A program made the position numbers and the translations under genes. A stretch of DNA of 40,920 nucleotides from positions 1-40,920 of the IMG/VR virus record IMGVR_UViG_3300036791_000873, one strand, 5' to 3'. Below the pieces are notes generated by a model. That model was not told the origin of the DNA and did no database searches. It saw only the letters and a list, made by a program, of their open reading frames with translations. This document shows, one piece after another, positions 28,403 to 36,124 of this stretch. This stretch comes from a virus. Numbering within the stretch: the stretch's first letter is position 1; each line of letters starts with the position of its first letter.

Positions 28403-30519
28403 CCCCCTCCTGTTGGCGCGTAGAACTGGCTGGCTTGCATGGATCGCTCGTCGGCGGTGCGCTCGGCAAAGCTCGAAGCTCGATCCAGCGGCGATTCGAT
28501 GGTGGCCTGGTGTTTGTCCTTGATGGTCTGGGCTGCGATGCGGCCGGCAATCTTCTTATCTTCAAGCTGCATATCTCCCTGCTGCTTCTGATTAAGGAGA
28601 GCGGCATCGGACTGTGCTTTGGCGGCGGCGGGGTTCTGCTGCTGCATTGATTGTTGCTCCTGCGGGGTCATCATCACCACCAGGTCTCGCTTGTTCTTCC
28701 ATTCGCTCATCTCCAGAACCATGTTCACCAGTTCCATCGCGTTAACCTTCCACCCGGTCTGCGAGAGTTGCTGGATGAGGGCCTGGTTGCCGAACACTTC
28801 GAGCAGGAAGGGAAGCGCCTGGGCCATCTTGTTCTTGGCGGCGAGTCGTGTGCCGGCCAGCGTGTCGAACTTCACCTTCGCGTCCATGAAGTCTTGCAGG
28901 TCTGGCTCTATATCGGCGGCGCGCTCGGCCAGCACGTCGCGGATTTCGCTCATCGGCATCCGCTCCTTCACCATGCGGTAGACGAAGTCGAGGAAGGGCA
29001 GAAATACTCCGTCGATCACGCGCTCGACGGGCATCTGGAGGCGTTGGCTCGAAGCATTGCCCACAATTCCGGCTCCAGTACCGGAACGGACAATGCTTGA
29101 GCCTCGGCCGGGGATGGAGCCCTGGACGCTCGCCTGATCCGCGCCACTGGCTCCTTCGCTCGACGCTACTGCGGCCTGAATGGTTCGCCACGCATCCGGG
29201 GGAACCTGCGGCTGGCCCACCAGCGAGATGGCTTTGGTGGCGTCGTTGCCGTCCACCATCCTGATTCCTCCCAGGCGCCGGCGCTGGTCTTGGGTTGGGA
29301 CGTTCGCGCCTCGCGCGATGGCGTACTCCGGCTGGCAGGCAAAAGCCAAAATATCAGCGATTGAATTTAAGAGCCCCTGTTCGAGCCTTTGGTCGCTTCC
29401 ACTGATGCGGCCGACTCCAAGTCCAAATCCCGCGTTGTCGATGTCCCAGTAGTTCGCGCTCCAGAACGGCTTCTCTCCCAGCTTATGCGCGCCGTTGCGG
29501 ATGACGACTTTCTTTTGCAGGACGACACGAACCTGCGTTCTATCCCACCACTCCAGACATTGCATCGGCTTTTTCAGTGGATCTTCTGACCACTGGAAGT
29601 CCGGCCGCTCGGCGTGGTGGATGCTGGTATTCGCAATCATCGCCTGCTCTGTGGCGTTGATACCTTCAGCCGTCTCGGTGTCTTCGAGGAAGATGGCTCT
29701 CAGAACATCGTCTGGGGGTATGTCGTAGTCGGGATTGTCGCGGAGTTTGGTGAGGTCGTCATAGTCGAGATACAGCTCATGGACGATCCACTTTGCTTTC
29801 CAGAGCTGATTCGGAGACTTCCACTTCGGGTCAACGAAGACCGTTCCCAGTTCGCATTTTTCAAAGGTGGGACGGTTGCGGGTTACTTCAACGTCGATAG
29901 CTTCAAATTCGTCGCTGGCCTCAGTATGAACGGTGACGGGTCTCCCAAACGGCATTGCGACCTGGGGCGGGGAATGTTTGCGGACGTAGTGCGTTTCCAC
30001 CTCCGTCACCGTCTCCCATCCGCCTTTGAAGATTACAGTTCCCTGATTGGTCATGCCCTGGATGCCGTAGCTCAACTCCGCTTTGAAGTCGATCTGATCC
30101 AGCAGTTCCGCGATAAGTTCGCTCCACGCGCGCGCGGTGTCGGCGTGGGTGTTGGGCCGGGGCCGTATCTCGAAGGGGGTTGCATCGTTAAAAAAAATTG
30201 CCCCCGTGATTGCGGGGGCGAGAGAGTTTACCTGCTTGGCAACTGTGAATCTTGAGACGTTGGCGCGGGTGACTGTCGAACCCTCGAAGACGGCCAGGGA
30301 TCGGGGCGATTGGTAGAGCACATCCGATTCCGTCCATTGCAGCGGCCAGCGGCGGTCTTCGAGCCACGCGGAGGCGCGGAGGTAGTCCTGTACCACAATG
30401 GATAAAACCGCTTCGTCTGTGTATTTAGGGTTGGCGTGGGTAGCTGGGGAGGTCTCTACGTCGCGCGGGAGGACGGGTGCGCTCCAGTTGCCATGCGAGA
30501 CTAGGGTTGCCGTCGCCAT
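28399..30519 (-). CDS. Portal protein
   Basis: A 706-residue protein matching podovirus portal proteins in size, order and texture: an N-terminal NSLAPAITGAIFFND region, a long central wing domain with many aromatic residues (PMQCLEWWDRTQVRVVL, ANYWDIDNAGFGLGVGRISG), a stem/clip region and a C-terminal helical crown rich in Gln (QEQQSMQQQNPAAAKAQSDA). The dodecameric ring would sit at one capsid vertex, bind the terminase during packaging and the adaptors afterwards. It lies downstream of the terminase with one tiny gene between. Confidence 0.85.
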   Translation of the reverse strand: MATATLVSHGNWSAPVLPRDVETSPATHANPKYTDEAVLSIVVQDYLRASAWLEDRRWPLQWTESDVLYQSPRSLAVFEGSTVTRANVSRFTVAKQVNSLAPAITGAIFFNDATPFEIRPRPNTHADTARAWSELIAELLDQIDFKAELSYGIQGMTNQGTVIFKGGWETVTEVETHYVRKHSPPQVAMPFGRPVTVHTEASDEFEAIDVEVTRNRPTFEKCELGTVFVDPKWKSPNQLWKAKWIVHELYLDYDDLTKLRDNPDYDIPPDDVLRAIFLEDTETAEGINATEQAMIANTSIHHAERPDFQWSEDPLKKPMQCLEWWDRTQVRVVLQKKVVIRNGAHKLGEKPFWSANYWDIDNAGFGLGVGRISGSDQRLEQGLLNSIADILAFACQPEYAIARGANVPTQDQRRRLGGIRMVDGNDATKAISLVGQPQVPPDAWRTIQAAVASSEGASGADQASVQGSIPGRGSSIVRSGTGAGIVGNASSQRLQMPVERVIDGVFLPFLDFVYRMVKERMPMSEIRDVLAERAADIEPDLQDFMDAKVKFDTLAGTRLAAKNKMAQALPFLLEVFGNQALIQQLSQTGWKVNAMELVNMVLEMSEWKNKRDLVVMMTPQEQQSMQQQNPAAAKAQSDAALLNQKQQGDMQLEDKKIAGRIAAQTIKDKHQATIESPLDRASSFAERTADERSMQASQFYAPTGGG

Positions 30520-30734
30520 ACCATCAAACCTCGAAACTGGGAGAAAATTTCGGGTTCGGGTTGTCGTTAGCCGTCAACCACTTCCGCATGAAGCTCTAGG
30601 CGTTTGCGTTCCGCCGTTTGAAAGTTACTGCATATTACCCCTGCGTGTCTGAATTTGAAACCTTTTGCCTTGCTTTCGCTAGCAATTTTGCTAGATGACA
30701 TTGGTGGTTAAAATTCAACCGCTCCCTGAAATTT
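30520..30734 (-). promoter_or_regulatory. Non-coding gap upstream of the portal gene
   Basis: 215 bp with no convincing gene. On the minus strand it holds a palindrome CTAGCAAAATTGCTAG (30694-30679), a GGTT/AACC hairpin, a TTCAAA ... TAATAT pair spaced by 16 bp that could be a weak promoter for the portal gene, and a 21-codon frame (30589-30524, MRKWLTANDN...) whose stop touches the portal start region. GC is lower than in the flanking genes. Confidence 0.4.
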
Positions 30735-30842
30735 TCACGTAACTCCCATGATCCACATCAGGAACCACAGTAGGCCAAGGACGGAGATGATGAGGATTAC
30801 CTTGATGAATCCGGGGATGCCGTACTCTTCATCGTTCTGCAT
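30735..30842 (-). CDS. 35-residue membrane protein
   Basis: Starts MQNDEEYGIPGFIK, then one membrane helix (VILIISVLGLLWFLMWIM) and a short end. GAGGGA lies about six bases before the ATG, just after the terminase stop. Single-helix, N-out or N-in undetermined. Too short for standard callers. A holin-like, spanin-like or regulatory role is open. Confidence 0.55.
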   Translation of the reverse strand: MQNDEEYGIPGFIKVILIISVLGLLWFLMWIMGVT

Positions 30843-30852
30843 GGAAAGTCCC

Positions 30853-32607
30853 TCATCCGTTCAATCCGCCCAGGATGTTTTCGAGGCCAAACTCGTTCAA
30901 CGCCTCGCTCGTGGGATCGGGCTGTTCCGGCATCTCCTCCGGCTCCGGCTCCGGTGGCGCATAGGCTCCGCGCTGATAGATCATGTTGTACCAGTCACGC
31001 TCCGCCACTGCTTTGTAAGCAAGGTCTTCGTCTTCGAGGCCTTCGGCTGCGATGCTCTGGGGTAGATGGTCGGCCACGCGGGAGATTACATCGGGGATGG
31101 CGTTGTCGGGGATCATCCCGTACTGGGTAAACTCCAGCATCAGGGCCTTCAGATGTTTGAGGCCGGAGAAGATGAGGAGTCGTTTGGAGGAGAGAATATC
31201 TTCGATGCTGCGGATGCGAAGGTCGCGTTCCCCGGTATCCTCCTCGCCGTCTTCCCGTCCGATCCATTCGAGTCCTATCTCCCAACCTGTCGTGAGCGCG
31301 TAGTTTTGGATGGGCGAAGTCATCAGCCGCGCGCCGGGGCTGTCCTCGATGGTGACGCGGTGCTGGCCATACTTCCGCGCGGTGCTCAGTACCAGCTTGG
31401 CCAGGACGCTCGGCTTATAGTGGCCCTCGAACACATCCACGATGTAGCAGCGGTTGCGGTAGAGCTGCCCCACGCAACACGCGGCCGTCTTCCAGGTATG
31501 CCTTTGGCAAGGGAATCGCCAGTGGATAAAGGTCTGGCCTTCGAGCGGGAGCGCGGCCTCTTCAATCATCGCGGCCAGCATCTGCTCCTGCGAGAAAACC
31601 ACCTCGGCGGCGCCGTATTCATCGAGCTGATACTGGGTCATAAAGCTGTCGAACCCACTCTCGTACTCGGCGCGGAGGTAGTCGTAGCTCAGGATTTCAG
31701 GGAACAGCAGATCCACTTCATCCTCTTCGGGAAATCCGTTAGGGTCGAGACGTTCGCCGTTTCTCAGGCGCATGGATGGCTTGAGGACGCGGCGGATACT
31801 TCCCGGCCTCGACGTTAGTACCTCGTCGGTGAATATATCCCCGGTTCCATAGATGGTTCCCACCTTCAACTCAATGCCGATGGGAAGGAGCACTTTTCGA
31901 GCCAGCTTATATTTTTTGGTGATTTTCTGCCGCGCTTCAAAGTTCTGCGAGTTTCTGTTTGTTGTCGCATCATCCACCACTAGCACATTCGGGTGATACC
32001 CCGAGATGCCGGATTCTACTGACTCACCCCAGATAGCGGGTTCGATGATGCGCGGTTCCTCCTGGCGGAGCGCGGCGGTAAACTCACCACCGTCCGGGTC
32101 TTTGCTCACGCACAGTTCCGGCCATAGAGCCTGAAATAGCGTCGGCGTTCGGATGTTCTTCCTAGCGAAAAACCCTCCCACCTGATCCACGAAGTCTCGC
32201 GCTAGGTCTCCGCGTCCGGTCATAATCATGATCGAAACAGTGAGCGGCCAGCAGATGATAAGTTGAGTGCAGTTGGCGAGGGAGATGGTGGTCTTGTAGA
32301 CGCCACGCGGGTAGAGCAGGGAACCGCGCCGGAGATAGTGGGTCGCGGTATAGGCCAGCCACTCTTCGAGATTCAACTCCGGGTCTTTGGGCAGGAAGAA
32401 GTCGAGCGCGTCATGGTGGGTCACTTCATCGACTAGGCAGAATCCCAGTACCCAGCACAGCGCGAGGAGGTTGTGCTGGGTGACTCTGCGGCCATCTTCG
32501 CGGACTGCGGGATCGTCAATGACAAGCTGGGTTAGCTCGGTGCGCCAACGCTTATTGTCGGATTTCTCCTGCGTCACATCTTTAAGGCGCCTCCAATCAA
32601 AGTGCAT
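30853..32607 (-). CDS. Terminase large subunit
   Basis: A 584-residue packaging motor ATPase-nuclease. Walker A region YPRGVYKTT (99-107) has Tyr where terminases usually have Gly (PRGxGKS/T); Walker B is VLVVDDATT (208-216). The C-terminal half has the nuclease-like TIEDSPGARLM and later acidic residues. The final 40 residues are proline/glutamate-rich. It would bind the portal and translocate DNA. No small subunit is recognised; the genes at 33187-34180 are candidates by position. HNH gene 2 lies directly upstream on the other strand. Confidence 0.85.
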   Translation of the reverse strand: MHFDWRRLKDVTQEKSDNKRWRTELTQLVIDDPAVREDGRRVTQHNLLALCWVLGFCLVDEVTHHDALDFFLPKDPELNLEEWLAYTATHYLRRGSLLYPRGVYKTTISLANCTQLIICWPLTVSIMIMTGRGDLARDFVDQVGGFFARKNIRTPTLFQALWPELCVSKDPDGGEFTAALRQEEPRIIEPAIWGESVESGISGYHPNVLVVDDATTNRNSQNFEARQKITKKYKLARKVLLPIGIELKVGTIYGTGDIFTDEVLTSRPGSIRRVLKPSMRLRNGERLDPNGFPEEDEVDLLFPEILSYDYLRAEYESGFDSFMTQYQLDEYGAAEVVFSQEQMLAAMIEEAALPLEGQTFIHWRFPCQRHTWKTAACCVGQLYRNRCYIVDVFEGHYKPSVLAKLVLSTARKYGQHRVTIEDSPGARLMTSPIQNYALTTGWEIGLEWIGREDGEEDTGERDLRIRSIEDILSSKRLLIFSGLKHLKALMLEFTQYGMIPDNAIPDVISRVADHLPQSIAAEGLEDEDLAYKAVAERDWYNMIYQRGAYAPPEPEPEEMPEQPDPTSEALNEFGLENILGGLNG

Positions 32608-32631
32608 GGCGCACTCCTATTGGCGTAAAAT

Positions 32632-32700
32632 GACGACACATCAAACCAGCCTTGGAGGGCTGAATATGACCAACCTGCTTACACAGGATGTTGTGCCGTC
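32632..32700 (+). promoter_or_regulatory. Folded RNA leader of HNH gene 2
   Basis: Same plan as the leader at 24795: a closing stem (GACGACACA, 32632-32640, with TGTGCCGTC, 32692-32700, one A-C mismatch), hairpin 1 AGCC-TTGGAG-GGCT (32648-32661) with the ribosome binding site in its loop, ATG 32666, and hairpin 2 CCTG-CTTACA-CAGG (32674-32687). Stem bases differ from copy 1 while pairing is kept. Confidence 0.65.
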
Positions 32701-33181
32701 TGACCCATCTTATCGTCTCATCCCACTTACACAAGGGCAGTTCGCCATCGTTGACGCGGCCGATTTTGAATGGCTGAATCAGTGGAAATGGTTTGCGCAA
32801 AAAACATCTAATGGACGGGGTTACTATGCGAAACGCTGGGATTCGGGAAAGCACCGAAAATATCTGCGGATGCATAACGTTATCTTGGGAATCAAGCGCG
32901 GTGGCGATCACCGCAATGGAAATACCCTCGATAATCGGCGTTCTAATTTGCGCAAGGCCACGAAGCAGCAGAACTCCAGAAACCACGCTCTCCGAAAAGA
33001 CTGTTCCTCTGGATTTACAGGGGTAGGAAAAATTGTGCGGAAGAGTGGAATGGTTCGATGGAGGGCTTACATTAGGGTATCGAAAAAAATGCGCCTCTTG
33101 GGGTGTTTCCCCTCTATCGAAGAGGCTAGAGCTGCTCGGAGCATAGCAGCTAAAAAATATTACGGGGAATATTCTCGATAG
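32666..33181 (+). CDS. HNH endonuclease 2 with AP2-like domain
   Basis: A 171-residue homing-type nuclease. The N-terminal FAIVDAADFEWLNQWKW precedes the HNH core (LRMHNVILG, 67-75; DHRNGNTLDNRRSNLR, 81-96); residues 117-165 (FTGV ... WRAYIRV ... LLGCFPSIEEARAA) form an AP2-like DNA-binding domain. This is the I-HmuI/HNH_3 plus AP2 architecture. It is inserted on the plus strand between a conserved late gene and the terminase. Related to the gene at 40303. ATG 32666 fits the leader structure; an upstream in-frame start at 32387 would lie inside the terminase gene and is not used. Confidence 0.9.
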   Translation: MTNLLTQDVVPSDPSYRLIPLTQGQFAIVDAADFEWLNQWKWFAQKTSNGRGYYAKRWDSGKHRKYLRMHNVILGIKRGGDHRNGNTLDNRRSNLRKATKQQNSRNHALRKDCSSGFTGVGKIVRKSGMVRWRAYIRVSKKMRLLGCFPSIEEARAARSIAAKKYYGEYSR

Positions 33182-33186
33182 CTCCA

Positions 33187-33495
33187 TCACCCCTCCGTGT
33201 CGTCAGCGTCCGGTTCCCCTCCTGGCGGCATGGGTTGGCCTTGCGCGTTCTGCTGCATATGCTGAGCTACCGCTTCCTGAAGCGCGGCCATATCCGGGTG
33301 CTGCATCTCCATTGCGCTTTTCTGCCCATCTGCTGGGTGGTTCCCATTTTTATCCCTCAGCTCGTGGCGGGTGATGTATCCGCCGTTGTCAGCGTGGCGG
33401 ATATTAAATTCGTGGGTGTGGAGCTTCGCTCCCTTGCTACCCAGTACCTTGTGAGCCGACTCCGGCAGGGTCGGTGCTTGCGATTGGGTTGCCAT
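33187..33495 (-). CDS. Conserved phage protein upstream of the terminase
   Basis: A 102-residue protein with ELHSKRA-like features: FNIRHADNGGYITRHELRDK (about 30-49) is a pattern often seen in small phage proteins near the terminase genes. C-terminus is Gln- and Pro-rich. Role unknown; a packaging accessory or small-terminase substitute is only suggested by its place. HNH gene 2 separates it from the terminase, so an ancestral junction was probably interrupted there. Confidence 0.65.
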   Translation of the reverse strand: MATQSQAPTLPESAHKVLGSKGAKLHTHEFNIRHADNGGYITRHELRDKNGNHPADGQKSAMEMQHPDMAALQEAVAQHMQQNAQGQPMPPGGEPDADDTEG

Positions 33496-33703
33496 CGGGT
33501 TTCTCCTCCGAGATTTTGACGTAAACCGTTACGGTATCTCCAACCCGCTCGAAGCGATACCACTTGCGATTGTCCGGGTGGGTCAGTTCATAGAGTATCT
33601 GGGGGATGACTGCAAAGCTGATGGCCACGCCATCAACATACAAATAAGCGGCGTCCATCGTGATTGTGGCCGGAACCTTCACCTGTGTCGGGTAAAGGCT
33701 CAT
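33437..33703 (-). CDS. Unknown small protein
   Basis: An 88-residue beta-rich protein (MSLYPTQVKVPATITMDAAY). ATG 33703 overlaps the upstream stop as ATGA, which supports this start over GTG 33712. It overlaps the next gene by 59 bp in another frame. No recognised family. Confidence 0.6.
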   Translation of the reverse strand: MSLYPTQVKVPATITMDAAYLYVDGVAISFAVIPQILYELTHPDNRKWYRFERVGDTVTVYVKISEEKPDGNPIASTDPAGVGSQGTG

Positions 33704-33852
33704 TGACGCCACGGCGCGTTATCCCCGGTGTACTTGTTGTCTCTGGGGTCTTCTTCCCGCACCAGCCATCCGGTCTCCGGGCATACCTGTTTCGCCGGCT
33801 TCACTTCGACGCCTTCAGCGGCTTTCGGATCTTGTACCTGTTCACGCTTCAT
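33700..33852 (-). CDS. 50-residue unknown protein
   Basis: Starts MKREQVQDPKAAEGVEVKPA, then QVCPETGWLVREEDP and DNKYTGDNAPWRQ. Strong AGGAGG seven bases before ATG, and four-base overlaps with both neighbours. Short and below usual gene-caller limits. The conserved-looking CPETGWLVREED part suggests a real, functional small protein of unknown role. Confidence 0.6.
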   Translation of the reverse strand: MKREQVQDPKAAEGVEVKPAKQVCPETGWLVREEDPRDNKYTGDNAPWRQ

Positions 33853-33986
33853 GGGGTTCCTCCTTCTTCAATCACTTCGACGGTATGGTTGCAGCTTTCT
33901 TCATCGACGGCATCCACGGCCGCGTCCAGGGCTTCGGCTTCGTCGTCCGCTTCCACTTCTACGTCAAAGGTAACTCGATAACGCAT
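33849..33986 (-). CDS. 45-residue acidic protein
   Basis: MRYRVTFDVEVEADDEAEAL ... ending HTVEVIEEGGTP: a strand-helix-strand mini-fold with an alternating D/E/A helix. ATG 33986 is inside a long shadow frame; the composition changes sharply at this ATG. Its stop overlaps the next gene (ATGA). The same strand-helix-strand style recurs in many tiny phage proteins. Confidence 0.6.
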   Translation of the reverse strand: MRYRVTFDVEVEADDEAEALDAAVDAVDEESCNHTVEVIEEGGTP

Positions 33987-34180
33987 GGCTCTCCGCCTTC
34001 CGTCATTTCGGTCTTCAGCACAATACGCGGGATAAGTTCTCCGCTCAAATCGTCCTTTGATGCGATGCGGTGAACGAAGACAATTACCTGCTTGTCGTCC
34101 TCGGTGACTCCATTCCAGACGCGACACTCTACTCCGTCCAACTTCGCCACAATCTCTGTTGGCTCGGCCTGGATTCTCAC
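33959..34180 (-). CDS. Unknown small protein
   Basis: A 73-residue protein (RIQAEPTEIVAKLDGVECRV-W) of beta-rich character. GTG 34180 overlaps the upstream stop as GTGA. It overlaps the following gene by 28 bp. No recognised domain. Confidence 0.6.
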   Translation of the reverse strand: MRIQAEPTEIVAKLDGVECRVWNGVTEDDKQVIVFVHRIASKDDLSGELIPRIVLKTEMTEGGEPCVIELPLT

Positions 34181-34371
34181 TGTGTGAGTCCTCCCTGAAA
34201 TAGCCGCTGGGAATATCTCTCCAGCGCGGCGGGATTTTTCTGAGCGCAATCGAAGCATACCTGCTCCTGATTTGGCCCTGCTGGTCTGCACTCGTCCATC
34301 TTCCCGCAAAGCTCACACTTTCGCTCGTCTTCCCCCTCGATCACGACGGTATTACCGATTCGTTGGGTCAT
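34177..34371 (-). CDS. Small zinc-ribbon protein
   Basis: A 64-residue protein with CELCGK and CFDCAQK 17 residues apart, a four-cysteine zinc ribbon, after a short beta N-terminus. ATG overlaps the upstream stop (ATGA) and its stop overlaps the next GTG. Function unknown; nucleic acid or protein binding is possible. Confidence 0.65.
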   Translation of the reverse strand: MTQRIGNTVVIEGEDERKCELCGKMDECRPAGPNQEQVCFDCAQKNPAALERYSQRLFQGGLTQ

Positions 34372-34568
34372 TGTTCATTCTCGGAACGGTTGGCTCGCTT
34401 CTTAGCCTTGCGCTTCTTCCTGCGGCTCTCTGCGAAGCCGACGGCAACAGCCTGTTTGTCCGCAACCTTTTTGCCATGCCTCGCCTTTGTCTTTTTGTAG
34501 GTGGGGCCTTTGTGAAACTCGCTGATATTGCTCGCTACTGCTTTTTTACCGCCCTTCAGTCCCGGCAT
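34368..34568 (-). CDS. Small basic conserved phage protein (DUF6496-like)
   Basis: A 66-residue very basic protein. SNISEFHKGPTYKKTKARHG followed by KKVADKQAVAVGFAESRRKK follows the 'f.hG.....k......KQAiAIal..aRk' layout of small phage proteins (DUF6496-type) of unknown role. Positive charge suggests DNA binding. It overlaps both neighbours. Confidence 0.65.
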   Translation of the reverse strand: MPGLKGGKKAVASNISEFHKGPTYKKTKARHGKKVADKQAVAVGFAESRRKKRKAKKRANRSENEQ

Positions 34569-34773
34569 ATTTTCCCCCCCTCAACTGGCGGATAGCGGTT
34601 CGGCTGATGATTGTGGATGTTCCATCCTCAAAGAGAACGTGTGCGGTTTTGGTTCCGGCTTTGAGGATTCGGCACTTCTGGCCTTTGCGTCCCTGTACGT
34701 CCCAGCGGCAGTAGTAGGGGAAGGCGTTGGGGTCTGACTGCTGCATCATAACGCTACGCGTGTCTTTGGTCAT
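34546..34773 (-). CDS. Unknown small protein
   Basis: A 75-residue protein; KCRILKAGTKTAHVLFEDGT has the look of a small SH3-like barrel (KOW-like strand pattern). ATG 34773 or, in frame, MMQQ at residues 9-10. It overlaps the downstream gene by 23 bp. No family assigned. Confidence 0.55.
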   Translation of the reverse strand: MTKDTRSVMMQQSDPNAFPYYCRWDVQGRKGQKCRILKAGTKTAHVLFEDGTSTIISRTAIRQLRGGKYAGTEGR

Positions 34774-34798
34774 GGTCTAGGGTCACTTTCTTTAGCCG

Positions 34799-34813
34799 TG
34801 GGAACCTTCCCCA
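34799..34813. repeat. REP-like palindrome, copy 4
   Basis: TGGGAACCTTCCCCA in the 68-bp gap between two minus-strand genes. Confidence 0.55.
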
Positions 34814-34841
34814 CTCAAACGTTGGGGGTTCGGCGGGAGAT

Positions 34842-35165
34842 TTATGCCTTTCTGAAATTTTTCACCCCGTCCACGCCTTCAATGAACTTCCTCCCGCGCT
34901 CCAGATACTTGAAAAACTCCACCATCCCCTCCTGCGTCTTGCCGGCTGCTTTGGCCATCGCGTAGAGCGTGTCCTGGTCTTCGTCATAGCCGATGAGGAT
35001 ACTAAAGTTTGTGGGATATTTTGGCGGAGGAAGGCCTCCGCCCTGTTGCCGTGATTCGAGGGTTACGGGATCGGCGGTTTTCATCCGCTCCAGGTTGTCT
35101 TTTTCGAGCACGATAAGCAGGACGCTGCGCTGCTCGTTCGGCATGTTCACCATTGACATAATCAT
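34842..35165 (-). CDS. Unknown protein
   Basis: A 107-residue protein with a hydrophobic strand (SVLLIVLEKDNLERMKTADP) and a helical C-terminus. ATG 35165 overlaps the upstream stop (ATGA). In-frame ATGs at residues 3, 5 and 8 are alternatives. Family not recognised. Confidence 0.6.
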   Translation of the reverse strand: MIMSMVNMPNEQRSVLLIVLEKDNLERMKTADPVTLESRQQGGGLPPPKYPTNFSILIGYDEDQDTLYAMAKAAGKTQEGMVEFFKYLERGRKFIEGVDGVKNFRKA

Positions 35166-35524
35166 TCGCGCTCTCCCGTTGTGAGTCGTTTCGTGTTGCT
35201 GGCCTGAAATGCCTTCCAGAAAGTCTCTCCCTCTTTATCGACGGCATACGGCAGGAACACTTGTCCCATCTCCGCCTGTAGTGATTCGACCATAGCGAGC
35301 TGCGCCTCCACCCAGCGCAATAAAATCCTCCAGGCCACCCGCTCCGCTCGTACTATGTCGCGCTTGTTGGGTAGCTTTTGCGCTACGCCCTGAATCTGCG
35401 GAGCCAGCCGAAACGGAACCAGATTTTCTCCCACCCGGATCACAAAAGTAATCGCAGTCGCTTTCCCATCCTGATAGTCCGTGTTGATTTGCGGTCTGCC
35501 ATAATTCGGAAACCAGGGATGCAC
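35162..35524 (-). CDS. Conserved phage protein, unknown role
   Basis: A 120-residue protein from GTG 35524. ATAITFVIRVGENLVPFRLA and VAWRILLRWVEAQLAMVESL, then MGQVFLPYA, form a pattern I associate with conserved phage proteins lying near recombination or replication genes. Function unknown. No good ribosome binding site precedes GTG 35524. A different frame starting at 35577 (MSYRREWRHVK, coupled by TGATG to the upstream gene) reads into this region, so a frameshift at the 5' end is possible. Confidence 0.6.
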   Translation of the reverse strand: MHPWFPNYGRPQINTDYQDGKATAITFVIRVGENLVPFRLAPQIQGVAQKLPNKRDIVRAERVAWRILLRWVEAQLAMVESLQAEMGQVFLPYAVDKEGETFWKAFQASNTKRLTTGERE

Positions 35525-35576
35525 AGGAAGTCTGGAGACATACTTTTAACATGTCTCCACTCGCGTCGATAGCTCA

Positions 35577-35942
35577 TCACTTCTCCTTTGCTGCGTCGAG
35601 TGCTGCGAGAATCAGCCTTGCTAAATACCCAGATGTTTCTCGTCCGTCATGAGCTTCTATTACCGGAGCAATCTTCTCAATCCTCGGGTCAATCGTCTCT
35701 AGCAATAGAGGGGAGTTGCGGCGGCGAAGCATATCGTTGGCGTGGTTCAAGGAACCTTGGCTGTTATGCGTGCAGGTCGTCCACTCCTCCTCCGTAAACG
35801 GCTCCCACGGTAGTTGGAGGTGGGGGAAGGCAGCATTAGCGGCACGAACGCATCTATCGTTTTGCGTTCCGGTGGCGCTATACACTTCTCGCGCAATCGC
35901 TCTCGCCGCGTTCTCAATCTGCTCTGGTGTTGGTTGGGTCAT
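35577..35942 (-). CDS. Unknown protein
   Basis: A 121-residue protein starting MTQPTPEQIENAARAIAREV, helical in its first third. ATG 35942 is chosen because the residues before it are low-quality and belong to a different small gene; AAGAAGG lies a little upstream. Stop overlaps a following ATG by TGATG. No family recognised. Confidence 0.6.
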   Translation of the reverse strand: MTQPTPEQIENAARAIAREVYSATGTQNDRCVRAANAAFPHLQLPWEPFTEEEWTTCTHNSQGSLNHANDMLRRRNSPLLLETIDPRIEKIAPVIEAHDGRETSGYLARLILAALDAAKEK

Positions 35943-35943
35943 C

Positions 35944-36066
35944 TCACTCACCTTCTTTCTCTTCATTGGAAGAGGATTTGGGTGTTGGTTGGGCACTAGC
36001 CCTTCGAATACGCTCTTGCATGGCATCGAACATCAATTCGGGGAGCTTCTTGACTACCTTTTTCAC
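35944..36066 (-). CDS. 40-residue basic/acidic mini-protein
   Basis: Starts (GTG) MKKVVKKLPELMFDAMQERI, ends with a Ser/Glu/Lys tail. GTG 36066 overlaps an upstream stop as GTGA and has AAGAAGG six bases before it. Its last codons use the same 21-bp DNA segment as the upstream gene end (see repeat at 35950 and 36072), which also supplies the next gene's ribosome binding site. Confidence 0.5.
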   Translation of the reverse strand: MKKVVKKLPELMFDAMQERIRRASAQPTPKSSSNEEKEGE

Positions 36067-36092
36067 TGTTGACCTTCTTTCTCTTCATCGGA
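35950..36092. repeat. Direct repeat of a 21-bp gene-end/RBS segment
   Basis: ACCTTCTTTCTCTTCATNGG occurs at 35950-35969 and 36072-36091. On the minus strand each copy gives GAAGAGAAAGAAGGT just before a start codon (35942 and 36066). Confidence 0.7.
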
Positions 36093-36124
36093 CTTGGGAA
36101 GGAGGAGGGCAAGGACTCTATCTG

